Origin: Lonicera japonica
Taxonomy: Eukaryota; Streptophyta; Magnoliopsida; Dipsacales; Caprifoliaceae
Direction: 5' to 3'
Assembly (NCBI GenBank): GCA_021464415.1
Contig: CM038467.1
Span: 29,133,248 to 29,197,247, forward strand
Length of the DNA: 64,000 bases
Part shown: positions 1 to 10,517 of the stretch, piece by piece
How the letters are laid out: every line of letters begins with the position of its first letter
How positions within the stretch are numbered: the stretch's first letter is position 1
Position numbers and translations under genes: made by a program
Notes under the pieces: generated by a model
The model's input: the letters and a program-made list of their open reading frames with translations, nothing else
The model's database searches: none
Told to the model about the DNA's origin: nothing

Positions 1-756
1 TTAGCCCTTCAAATTTTAAAAAAATTATATAAAACCCAAAACATATTTTAATTTTTCTTGTTACTTGAAGTGATATAGAATTATTAGTATTTTACGAGTT
101 AAACACTTTAAGGTTTGAATTGATACGAAAACACTATTTTAAAGTTTAATTTGTAAAAAATAAAATTGTGAGGTTAAGATTGAAAACAATCATAACTTTA
201 TGGTTCTTTATGTAATTAACCAAACTGGTCCCGGTAAAATTTTGATGGAATGTGCACTTAAAAAAGCTTTCTTAAGTTTTGGGTGCAAGCTAAAATAAAT
301 TTTAGGTGCAATTTAAAACCATAAACAAAATTTGGTGTACAAATGAGTCATTTACTCTCTAACTAAGTAATGGATTGATCAATCGACTAATAGTAAATTT
401 CATTTCTTCAAAACCAATATCTCTCATCTATTTATTACTTAAACCCGATTGAAGTGATTAATCCATCATAAAGCGTAATTTAATTATCATTTATATGTAT
501 TCGGGTAGTTATATATTATATATAAATTATAATAACTACAGTGGTCATCTAATCTCAGTCTCTAATATAAAAAATTGTAATGTTGTACTTTATTTTTTAT
601 GTAACATTCATATCTTATAGTAATTAATTGAAAACAAATTTACTTTCTTAATTGAAATTTTGAATTTTGCACGTATAATTTCATGATATTTATATAATAT
701 TAGTATTATATTATAACTTAAAAATTTATCAAGTTTTAAATTTCATTAAACTCAAG
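1..756. other. AT-rich non-coding DNA
   Basis: No reading frame, repeat or RNA gene can be supported here. The stretch is AT-rich and ends at the CT-rich leader of the LINE that follows. Confidence 0.6.
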
Positions 757-918
757 GATATAGTTTTTCTCTTGCTCTTGTAGCAAGCATTCGGTTTGTT
801 CTTGTTTGCTGTGCCTCTCTCTTTTTTCTCTTCCCTTTCTTTCTCTATCTTTGCCGTTTTCTTCCTCTCTCACCTTTCATCTAGATCTGCTCTCCCTTTT
901 TAGTCTCTTTTTTCTCTC

Positions 919-2129
919 ATGGCGGGTTATTCTTCCATGCCTGATCTGGAAAATGCCTGCGCAAATGTATCATTAGATGATGAGGAAACTGATGTTCTAC
1001 TCTTTCAAAATGAAGCCCAGCCAACCCCAGCCTTACAGCCGAATCAATCAAGGACAACGTGGTCCATATTGGGAAGAGTCCTTACGGACAAATCTGTGAA
1101 TTTTCCAGTTATGCAGCAATTATTTGCGTCAGTCTGGAGACCGGTGATGGGCGTGCGAATAAAGGACTTGGGTCCTAACCTTTTCCTGTTTCAGTTCTTT
1201 AATGAAAAGGAGAGGGATCGTATTTACAATAAAGGCCCGTGGAGTTTTGAACAGAATCTGGTGGTAATGAAGAAGGTGGACGAAGTTGTTAACTACCGAA
1301 GCATACCTCTGTTCTATATGGATATTTGGGTGCAGTTACATGATATCCCGGGAGGATTAATGTCATATAAAGTTGGTGGTGATATGACAAATGCCATTGG
1401 TACGTTTGTGGAATCAGACCCAAACAATTTTTCAGGAATGTGGAAGTCTTATTTACATATTCGTGTTACTTTAGATGTTCGTAAGCCATTAAAACGGAGA
1501 ATGAAGGTGAAAATGGAAGGCGAGGATTGGGCATGGGTAAATCTCAAGTATGAGCGTCTTCCTCTGTTTTGCTTTTATTGTGGGATATTAGGCCACTCGG
1601 AAATGTTTTGTGAAAAGTTTCTAATGATTACAGATCCGAATGCTATTAAACCTTACGGGAATTTCATGCGTGCCCCAAATAAAAGGCCGATTAACAGAAT
1701 CGGGGAAAAATGGTTAAGGTATGACAGTCCGGTTAGGGCCGGAAGTAGCACCGGCAATACAGACAACCCCAACGGTGATGGGGAACGGATGCAGCTAGAT
1801 AAGGAAGGTTTCTCAACAAATATTGGTAACTCTCTAATGACAGCTAGTGGGGGATCTTTAAACGGGATTGAAGGGAATAATGCCAGCAATCAGTTACAAA
1901 AAAATATCTCTCTCCAGATTTGGCTCCTTTAATTAAGGGAAACTTACAACAGATTAACCCCAATAATGGGGATTTGATTTTCTCGGATCCTAAACGCATA
2001 AGAAACGAAGATTTGAGTAGAAATTTTAGTAATTCGGTTTTCGATGAAATTTCACCGGGGTCGGGTCAAACCGGGTCAAAAAACTTCCATGGGGCGGGTT
2101 CTGGTGTCCAGACCCGCCGAGACCAATGA
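919..2129 (+). pseudogene. LINE ORF1, DUF4283/zinc-knuckle gag-like protein (frameshifted)
   Basis: The ATG at 919 opens 337 codons, to 1932. Roughly residues 45-200 resemble the DUF4283 domain of plant LINE ORF1 proteins, including the motif YNKGPWSFE. A CCHC knuckle follows (CFYCGILGHSEMFC, C-x2-C-x4-H-x4-C), which in this family binds RNA. The tail is basic and low complexity. The frame closes early just after a run of seven A residues near 1902. In the +1-shifted frame the tail continues (about 1920-2129) and its TGA overlaps the ORF2 ATG. I therefore read the original ORF1 as about 403 codons, with slippage in the A run as the break. The role in RNA packaging is inferred from the family. 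Confidence 0.8.
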
Positions 2130-5100
2130 GCACGTTAAGTTGGAACTGTCGTGGGCTGGGCAACTCACGTACGGTTCAGGAACTATTGGATGTAGTATCC
2201 AATTATAAGCCCAAGTTGGTATTCTTAATGGAGGTTAAAGTAGGAAGAAGTCATATTGAAGGAGTTCGGAGAAAGCTAGGGTTTGATGGGTTATTATTTG
2301 TTGACGGTGTAGGCCTTGGAGGCGGTTTAGGTTTACTTTGGCGAGAGAAAGACTCAGTCGATTTGGTTAGTTATTCTCAAAACCACATTGATGTTAAGGT
2401 TCGTATAGCAGGGATGTCGGAATGGAGACTGACGGGATTTTATGGATATCCGAAGAGAAGTAGAAGGGCAGAATCTTGGGCCTTACTAAACTCAATTCGT
2501 CCTAAGTCAGAGCTGCCATGGTGTGTGATAGGTGATTTTAATGAGCTCCTATTTCAATCGAAGAAAAGGGGGCGGCGTGTTCATCCTAATAATCTCATAG
2601 AAGGATTTCGTTCAACTTTAATTGTTAATGATTTGTCTGATCTATGCATGACTAGCTATCCTTTCACATGGGAAAAGAGCCCGAACAAACCGAATTGGAT
2701 TGAAGAGCGTCTAGATCGTGCAGTTGCTAATAATAACTGGAGGCGAAAGTTCGAAACAGCCATGGTCCACAATATTCTCATGACCACATCTGATCATAGC
2801 GCCTTATTCTTAGAACTGGTGGAGGATAATTTTCGGCCAAATAACAAGTTCAAATTTAAATCAGCTTGGGTTCGGGAGCCAGATTGCCGTGATAAAATTA
2901 GTGAAGCTTGGAACCAAGAAGGCGTAACATATTTGCAACGAAAACTAGCTGAATGTGGGTCTAAGCTTAATATTTGGGGTAGGTCCATTCGAAGAAAATT
3001 CAAGAGAGTTACAAGATTGCAGGAAGCAAATTAATAGTCTTAAGAATAGAAGAGATCCGGCTTCTATCCACTGTATTACCGAAGCGCAAAAACAGTTGGG
3101 TAAATTACTAGACCAACAAGAGTCCTATTGGAGACAAAGAGCTAAACAATTTTGGTTACGTGAAGGGGACCTTAATACTCGGTATTTTCATACAGCAGCG
3201 TCAAAGAGAAAGACGGTTAATTCTGTCACTAAGCTCCGAAACAACCAGAACTAGTGGTGTGGGTGGGGTACGGGCCTGCAGGAATTAATTTTCGACTATT
3301 ACAGTGATCTTTTCAAATCTAGAGGGTGTGAGACCGATGCTATTTTAAGACATATTCAGCCGAAAGTGACTGACGAGCAGAATACTATGTTATTGAAGCC
3401 GTTCGAAGCTGAAGAGATAAAGGCGGCTATCTTTTCTATGCACCCCGATAAAGCGCCAGGGCCTGACGGATTTAACCCAGGTTTTTACCAAAAGTTCTGG
3501 GATATCACATGACCAGATTTAATTGAGGCTTGTTTAAGTTACTTGGCTAGTGGCCGGTTCCCGGATGGCTTTAATAAGACAAATATAGTGCTAATCCCGA
3601 AAGTCAAGAAGCCGGAATTAATTTTAGACCTACGTCCGATAGCCCTTTGTAATGTGGTGTACAAGACTATAGCGAAGGCGATTGCTAACCGAATGAAGGA
3701 CGTTTTAAAGGGGGTTATCTCAGAGACTCAAAGCGCTTTTGTCCCGGGTTGGCTTATATCTAATAATATTATGGTGGCGTACGAGGTGGGTCACTATTTG
3801 AAACGCACAAGAAAGGGTAAAAAAGGGTATGCAGCATTGAAACTTGACATGTCGAAGGTATATGATCGAATTGAATGGAGCTTTCTAAAGTCTATGATGT
3901 TGAAACTCGGGTTTGATGAAAAATGGGTAGCATTGACGACGATGATGTGTGTTACTACGGTGGAGTATATGGTGGTTCAAAATGGGGTAGATATAGGTGC
4001 CATTATGCCAGAACGTGGGTTACGTCAGGGGGGCCCTCTAAGTCCTTATTTATTCATCATTTGTGCAGAAGGACTATCGAGCTTACTTCAGAGTTATCAG
4101 GTGGATGGGCTTGTTCATGGGTGTAATGTGGCTCGCAATGCTCCGGTAATTTCTCATTTATTTTTTGCAGATGACAGTTTTATATTCTTTAGGGCAAATC
4201 TGCAGGAGAGTGCTATGATCAAGCAGGGCTTAAAAATTTATGAAAAAGCTTCGGGTCAAATGATAAACTTTAAAAAATCATCTGTTTCGTTTAGCCCTAA
4301 CATAGAGGAAGCTAGTTGTAATGCCATCTGCTCCTTCCTAAATGTTCAGCTTACAGATAATCACGGGAAATATTTGGGCCTTCCATCTGTCATTGGTAGG
4401 AATAAAAATCAGGTGTTGGGGTTTGCCAAGGATAAGGTGTGGACTAAGATTCAAGGGTGGAATCATAAATGTCTCTCTAGAGCAGGCAAATAGATTCTTA
4501 TTAAATATGTGGCTCAAGCGGTGCCTTCCTATGTTATAAGCGTGTTCCTTCTTCCTAAGATGCTTTGTGCGGAGTTAGAAAAAATGATGAATTCCTTCTG
4601 GTGGGGCAGCAGTGGTAGCACTTCAAAAGGAATACATTGGAAGTCTTGGGAGAAATTATGTCTACCTAAATCGCGAAATGGAATGGGCTTTCGTAGATTG
4701 TTCGAGTTCAATAAGGCTATGGTGGCAATACAAGGCTGGCGTATGCTCTACATCCCAGATTTTCTCATGGCTAAAGTTTACAAAGCTAGGTATTTTCCTA
4801 GATGTAATTTTCTTTCAGCCAAGCTTGGGTTTAATCCGAGTTTTATTTGGTCTAGTATTATTCAGACTCAGGACCTGATTAGAACTAAATTAAGAAGACG
4901 TATTGGCTCTAGGGCTCATTCTATGGTGTTTTCGGATCCTTTGCTAAACGACGAACATAACCCTTATATAGTTACTGAACCGATTTCGGAGCTCCAGCAC
5001 ATCATGGTAGCTAGTCTGAAGGCCCCAAATTTAGTTCAGTGGGACTCAGATCTGCTTATTGAGCTTTTTTCTTCCGAAGACAGAGAAAGAATTCTAAAAA

Positions 5101-6206
5101 TCCCTTTAAGTGATTCTATTTCGGAAGACAACTGGTTTTGGGCTGAGGAAAAAGGTGGATTCTATATGGTTAAAAGCGGGTATAAAGCAATTCAACAACT
5201 CCCAGATCAATCTCAGTCAACTACCATTACTATTAATTGGCGTAAGTTATGGAATTTACCGGTGCCGCCGAAGATCCGTAATTTTCTTTGGCGAGTTTTC
5301 TCTGATTGCATACCCACGATGATAGCCCTGGCAGTTAAACGGGTAGATGTTGACTTACTATGCCCTGTGTGTCGAGCAGATATGGAAGACACATCCCATG
5401 CTTTTGTCCTCTGTCCAGTGGCTAAGCGCGTGTGGGCTAGCTCGGTGGTGGGGGACCAGTCATTTGGTTTTTCGTCGCTGTTACAGTGGGTGTTTGATCT
5501 TCAATCTTCAATCTTCGAGCTCAGTAGAGGAACTAACGGTAGCAGCGATGATCTTGTGGTCATTGTGGAATAGACGGAATGCCTTGATTTGGAATAATAA
5601 AACTTGGTCTGATTTCACTGTGGTAAGGAGAGCCCTTGATGCTCTCTCTCAGTGGTCGGCGGTTCAAGCTAAGAAGGAGCTGGTGGCTGAGAGCATAGAA
5701 GCAGGTGTTGGGGCTTTTGTGTGGGCGAAACCAAATGAAGGGTCTTTTACGTGTAATATTGATGCAGCACTGTTTCCAAGAATTGGTAAAGTTGGTTTTG
5801 GGTTTATTTTTCGGGATAGCAGGGGACTTTTTATTTCAGCCGTTCATGGCTTGATTTCGGCGGACCCGGACCCGTTGCTCGCAGAGGCACTCACTTGCGT
5901 GAGGCGTTGAGCTGGATTAAGGACAAAAATATCCAAAATGTTTATGTGGAGTCAGACTCTCAATTGTTAATCTCTGCTATTCATAGCGATTTTGAAGATT
6001 CCTCGTATTTTGGTCTCGTTGTTAGCGATTGTAAAAGCCTTGCTAGTGGCTTAGTCGGTTGTCAGTTTAATTTTATTAGGCGATCAGGTAACCAAGTGGC
6101 TCACACTTTAGCTAAGACCGCCAGCTCTAGTTCTGGCTTAGAGGTTTGGGAGTCTGTTCCCCCCTCTTTTATTTCGGATGTTCTAACAGTTGATTTAGGT
6201 TTTTAA
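2126..6206 (+). pseudogene. LINE ORF2 polyprotein: endonuclease, reverse transcriptase, RNase H (broken)
   Basis: The N-terminal apurinic-type endonuclease (2126-2990) shows SWNCRGLGN, GDFNELL and SDHSALF. Reverse transcriptase follows with GLRQGGPLSPYLF and the catalytic FADD at about 4165. A zinc-binding RVT region lies at about 5230-5450, with CPVC and a following H/C pair. A ribonuclease H domain (about 5755-6150) has NIDAALF, ESDSQLL and a C-terminal NQVAHTLAK. Breaks seen: a frameshift near 3000; nonsense codons at 3252 (TAG), 3510 (TGA, probably from glycine GGA) and 4492 (TAG, probably from glutamine CAG); a frameshift near 5505 beside a duplicated TCTTCAA; and a one-base loss near 5890. 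The enzyme would have primed reverse transcription at nicked target DNA; it cannot be made from this copy. Confidence 0.85.
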
Positions 6207-6419
6207 TCTATTATCCTCTTTTCAAAAAATAAAGAGATAATGGGTTATAAGGCCTCGATCCGTAATGTTTTATAACTCAAAGGACGGACTCATGTTTAAT
6301 AAAAGGAAGTAGTACTAATTTCATAATTTGGTTTTACAATAAGGACACTTTTCATAATATTAATTTATTTTAAGGAAAATGATAAATGTTGATGGACAAA
6401 AATACCCCCAACTAAAAAG

Positions 6420-6597
6420 TTGATGTGTCCTTCCTTCGTGGCTAAGGAACCGTCACCTCCTAATCCTTCTTCTTCGTCGGTTTCGATCGGCAAAGAGATG
6501 ATGATGTCAGTACTCTCTAACAGGATCTCCAAAGACAAACTCAAACCAGGCGATCACATTTACTCTTGGAGTAAAGTTTACGTCTACGCTCATCACG
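6420..6597 (+). pseudogene. LRAT/NC-domain protein, first exon only
   Basis: The reading frame ends in LSNRISKDKLKPGDHIYSW followed by VYVYAHHG, which is the signature start of plant LRAT-domain (NC-domain) proteins. In that family HHG is followed by a glycine-rich IYVGG segment in exon 2. ATG codons at 6498, 6501 and 6504 fit the usual short N-terminus better than 6420. A donor (G|GTTCATT) sits exactly after HHG, the family's intron position. No intact second exon follows: the acceptor TTTCTGCAG near 6900 leads into frameshifted sequence and then the palindrome array. I call it an orphan exon, probably captured or left behind. The parent family's function is not fully established. Confidence 0.6.
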
Positions 6598-6649
6598 GTT
6601 CATTCTCATTTTCAACTTACTAGAATCATTGCGTTTTTTATTTTTTTTT

Positions 6650-6862
6650 ACTTCAAATAGTTGATTTGAGTTTTTGTTTGTTGCTTTTAATTTGGCTATT
6701 TTGCGGCCATAATTAGCTAATGCTTCAACAATACTTCCTCTAGTTACCAAATTTGAATCCTTTCATGCTTTTAACTTAAAACAGTTGATTTTCTGCATTT
6801 GCTTCATCTGTTTGTGGCTTCAATTCGTCAATTTTGTGGTTATTATCAGCTAATGCTTCATC
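6650..6862 (+). repeat. Imperfect tandem duplication in the LRAT-fragment intron
   Basis: Two diverged copies of about 90 bases (about 6650-6735 and 6770-6862) share GTTGATTT, a CTTCAATT-like block, TTTTG.GG, and AGCTAATGCTTCA. They lie in the region read as intron 1. Confidence 0.6.
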
Positions 6863-6916
6863 GGATCTCTTTGTCTACGTTTTTCTCTCTCATTTCTGCA
6901 GGAACTTTGTGAAGGT

Positions 6917-7715
6917 GGTGCTAAATGCATTTAGCACCTTTTGGTTGTGCATTTAGCATTTTTTGATTATTGTTCAGAAGGTGCTAAATGCATTTAGCAC
7001 CTTCTGGTTTATGTCCAGGTGGTGCTAAATGCATTTAGCACCTTCTGGTTGTGCATTTAACATTTTTTGGTTATTATTCAGAAGGTGCTAAATGCATTTA
7101 GCACCACCTGGACAATGAATCAAATAGTTTAAACCAGAAGGTGCTAAATGCATTTAGCACCTTCTGGTTGTTGTGCAGGTGGTGCTAAATGCATTTAGCA
7201 CCTTGTGGTTGTGCATTTAGCATTTTTTGGTTATTGTTCAGAAGGTGCTAAATGCATTTAGCACCTTCTGGTTGTGCATTTAACATTTTTATGTTATTAT
7301 TCAGAAGGTGCTAAATGCATTTAGCACCTTCTGATTTATGTCCAGGTGGTGCTAAATGCATTTAACACCTTCTGGTTGTTGTGCAGGTGGTGCTAAATGC
7401 ATTTAGCACCTTCTGGTTGTACATTTAGCATTTTTTGGTTATTGTTCAGAAGGTGCTAAATGCATTTAGCACCACCTGGACAGAAGGTGCTAAATGCATT
7501 TAGCACCACCTGGACATAAACCAGAAGGTGCTAAATGCATTTAGCACCTTCTGAATAATAACCAAAAAATGTTAAATGAACAACCAGAAGGTGCTAAATG
7601 CATTTAGCACCTTCTGGTTGTGCATTTAGCATTTTTTGGTTATTGTTCAGAATGTGCTAAATGCATTTAGCACCTTCTGGTTGGTGTCCAGGTGGTGCTA
7701 AATACATTTAACACT
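6917..7715. repeat. Array of 16 copies of a 22-bp palindrome
   Basis: The half-site GGTGCTAAATG is joined directly to its reverse complement CATTTAGCACC. Starts: 6917, 6980, 7021, 7084, 7140, 7181, 7244, 7307, 7348, 7389, 7452, 7486, 7527, 7590, 7653 and 7694. Thirteen copies are perfect; those at 7348, 7653 and 7694 carry changes. Spacers are mostly about 19, 34 or 41 bases and recur in both orientations: TTCTGGTTTATGTCCAGGT at 7002 is found reverse-complemented near 7509, and the GTGCATTTAGCATTTTTTGG type is inverted near 7549-7586. Many spacers also carry a shortened half-site (TGCATTTAGCA). No coding capacity is claimed. Confidence 0.95.
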
Positions 7716-8185
7716 TTCTGGTTGCTGTTAGTGTCATAATGAGCGTGAGACATTATAAAGAAGGGGTATTAGTGTCTTTTTTTGTATAATGTCCTTAATT
7801 TACATAGCTTATTTTTAAATGTCCTTTATAATTACATTATTATTAGAATGAGCCCTTATACCTAATTGCCTCAAAAATAAAATCATTCATATTCGTTAAT
7901 ATCCGATTCGAAACCACACAAATTAATATGTTAGTGAGGATATAAGCGTCTCGTTAGATATTTGAGAGGAGTGTAAATAGACTACAGGATTTATGCCACG
8001 GAAAAGGAGAAAAACAAACAAAAAAGAAAAAAAAAAAAGGAAGAAATAAATTAGCGGACACGTGGAGGATATGAAAGAATTATGCGAGGTGGTCCCAGAA
8101 CTGAAATTTTGACCTTTTCTTTTTGCTAGTTAGTTGAGTTATAGTAGGTTATGTTTTTCCCCTTTGTTGTTTATAAATATTTTTA

Positions 8186-8825
8186 GGGCTCGTTTGGTTC
8201 GAGTTTTGGGAATGGAATGGGCATGGAATGGAAATACTTGATTTCTGAAAAGTTATTTTTCTGGCATTAAGGATGCCATGCCGATGTTTGGTTCAACCGG
8301 GAATAGGAGTGGAATAAAGTATCAATTACAAAAATACCCTTCTTTTTAAAAGATGAGAAAACATCACCTACTAATTTTTCAAAAGAGACAATTACTAAAA
8401 TAAATTACAAAAATTACACATGCCTAGCTAATAACTATCCTACAAAAATTACAATTATTTTTAATTAAAAAAAATTACAACAGGAAAAAAGAAAAGAAAA
8501 AAGTTTCAAATAATTTTTTTTTTTCATTTTTGTGTAGCAGCATAATTAAAAAAAAAAAGTTCCAAACAATATTTTCATACACTGATGGAAAAAGAATTAT
8601 TTATTCATAAGGAAGAGTGTTATTTAAGTCCTAACATGAAAAAATTAAAAAAGATGCTCATTGGTAATGGTTTATTCCTTATGATTTAAATGGGAGAACT
8701 TTGGGGGAAATGTTTGTTCCTGGAATCATTTATTCCGGACTTAAAACTTGAACCAAACGCGGGAATTGTTTCGGAATGAAATGTAGCATTCCTGGAATTG
8801 TTTAAATCTTAAACCAAACGAGCCA
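8186..8825. mobile_element. PIF/Harbinger-like MITE, 640 bp
   Basis: The left end GGGCTCGTTTGGTT is matched by the right end (reverse complement TGGCTCGTTTGGTT). Both sides carry TTA (8183-8185 and 8826-8828), the 3-bp target duplication typical of PIF/Harbinger elements. There is no transposase inside; a second copy of AACCAAACG-like sequence lies near 8752. Classification rests on ends and TSD only. Confidence 0.75.
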
Positions 8826-8828
8826 TTA

Positions 8829-9640
8829 AGGTTCAAAAAATAACTTTGCAACTCTTTCAAGGATACATGTGGTACACCATAAATGATATTGGAGATAATC
8901 GGGTCCAACAGCTCTAATGACACGGCGGTTGGCGAAGGTGGTTAGGGGCTCTAGTGACCTTTAAAGTTATTGTCTTTTTAAAATTTTAAATGAATTCTAC
9001 AAATTCGCCAACACAAACAATTTTGAAATTCTAATAGAATTTTAAATGAAAGATACATACAATCCAAACAATAGTATTGTAATTTTATAGCATTACAATT
9101 CTTAGAATTATAATACCATAGAATTATAATTCTAAGAGATCAATTCTAAAACCGTGTAGCCAAACGCACCCTAAATGTTTTGTTAACATATTACTATTTC
9201 TAAGAGTTTAATACATATTACTGCAAATTACAAATTTAAACATATTTATTGATAAAAACACGTGATAATTTTTTGGGGTTATGCAAAGTTAGTTTCGTGG
9301 TCCTTATTTTTTAATAAATTATTATGTATTGAGGTTTATTTGACGTTACTTTATAATTACACTAGTGACAAATAAAAATATACATGTTAAAAAATAATTA
9401 ATAACATATCATGCAAAACAACTTTGCATTATATTTTTTGATTGCAAAGTTAAGTTTGCACAAAATACAATTTTGTGCAAAGTTTAGTTCACACAACACA
9501 TAATTTTGATCAAAACCCTCATTTTAAAACATAATTGATAAATAAGGAACCTACACTAATAAGATTAAAAATTTGGTTCTAATTTCAAAAAAAATTCATT
9601 CCCTAGATTTTTCTCGAAAAACATTTTAATACGATACCAT
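8829..9640. other. AT-rich non-coding DNA with MITE debris
   Basis: No gene is visible. CCAAACGCACCCTAA at about 9152-9170 looks like one end of a further MITE, next to a palindromic CTTAGAATTATA block, but I found no partner end. Confidence 0.5.
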
Positions 9641-9880
9641 GATACGGAAAAATAAACCAGAAGTCTGCTAGTAGTTATATTTCCTTTAAAAAAAGGGGAT
9701 ATATGAAGTAGTCTAACTGTCAACTGTTAACAAACAAAATCCTATTAATAATTGGATTCATTACAAACCTAAAACTCCAAATTCTAGTTAAATTATTAGG
9801 AAAAACTATTAACTTCTTATTATACTACTTAAATAAAAAACAAGTAAGACTGTATAATTTAATCAGATATGTTATCTATA
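9641..9880 (+). repeat. Duplicated relic of the kinase-gene upstream region
   Basis: This segment aligns by eye with 13175-13400, just upstream of the intact kinase. Shared blocks include TTAACAAACAAAATCCT, AATTGGATTCATTACAAACC, CTCCAAATTCTAGTTAAATT and TATACTACTTAA. A weaker match lies upstream of the second kinase copy (about 45640-45780). No kinase coding sequence follows here; the next recognisable sequence is a relic of the GST 3' end. Confidence 0.75.
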
Positions 9881-10054
9881 ATTAAGTTCAAGTAGTTGAA
9901 CGTGCAAGTATTAACACAGTCTGCTCATGTTAAAGCCTGTCCCATCCTTCTCTTCGAACTATCAAGACTTATCAACTGCTTGTATAAAAAAGAAAAATAT
10001 AATAATAAAAAGATTTTTAATTCAGTACTTTTCTTGCTGTAACAGGAAACAAAA

Positions 10055-10290
10055 TGTTGATAGGTAGAAACAAAATGTAATATTACCAGCAGCACCATGA
10101 ATAATAATACTTCATTTGTACAAACAATGAACAAAAACAGAGCAAATTACATAGGATTCAAGAAGAATATAACATTAATACCAATGTGTTTATTTATTAC
10201 TAGTACTTCATCTTGAGGCTATTCAATAGTACTCTGTGCAAGTGAAAGAATGATCTAGATATATAAAGGGGCAGAAAAACTTATTCATTA
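10055..10290 (-). pseudogene. Relic of the zeta-GST gene 3' untranslated region
   Basis: It aligns with 19065-19345, just past the stop codon of the zeta-GST gene (minus strand). Shared blocks include AAATTACATAGGATTCAAGA, TTTATTTATTACT, GAGGCTATTCAATAGT and a following GAA.GAAT.ATCT. No GST exon is present. With the kinase upstream relic immediately to its left it repeats the order of the live pair. Confidence 0.7.
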
Positions 10291-10517
10291 TTTGGTTTAA
10301 ATTGGAGAGAGAAAGTGTTGGTGAACGAATTGGAACGGAAGACTAAATTAATATAGAGTAATTTACATGCGGATTATTTAAAATATAATAAAATTATATT
10401 TTAGTCTTTATATATTTTCTTAAGAAAATGTGGGGAAAAAAATCTTTACAAAAAGAAAAGAAATAAACATAACACAATGCAACCTTGATGTCAAGGTTGG
10501 ATATAGAATTGTCATAA

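Larger units (their letters stand above)
757..6274 (+). mobile_element. Decayed L1-type LINE retrotransposon with ORF1 and ORF2
   Basis: A near full-length plant L1-clade non-LTR retrotransposon. A pyrimidine-rich 5' leader (about 757-918) precedes a gag-like ORF1 with a zinc knuckle. ORF2 follows with endonuclease, reverse transcriptase, zinc-binding RVT and RNase H regions in the usual order. Both frames are broken by frameshifts and nonsense codons, so this copy is dead. The ends are uncertain: AACTCAAGGA near 747-756 and AACTCAAAGGA near 6275-6285 could be an aged target-site duplication. No long poly(A) is left, only A-rich sequence near 6225. Confidence 0.85.
6285..7853. mobile_element. 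Candidate non-autonomous DNA transposon holding an LRAT exon and a palindrome array
   Basis: The stretch starting GGACTCATGTTTAATAA at 6285 is loosely matched in inverted orientation by sequence ending at 7853 (reverse complement GGGCTCATTCTAATAATAA). The match continues inward through AAGGACA-type blocks to a shared AATACCCC on both sides. The TIR-like arms would be about 120 and 95 bases and are imperfect. No clear target-site duplication was found. A Pack-type element (captured gene fragment between TIRs) would explain the contents, but chance similarity in AT-rich DNA is possible. Confidence 0.4.

Noticed and set aside
6917..7715. Regularly spaced repeats resembling a CRISPR array
   Set aside because: The spacers are themselves repeated and inverted, the repeats are perfect palindromes, and the sequence is plant nuclear DNA.
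9120..9175. A full MITE ending CCAAACGCACCCTAA
   Set aside because: Only one end could be found; without a partner TIR or TSD it stays debris.
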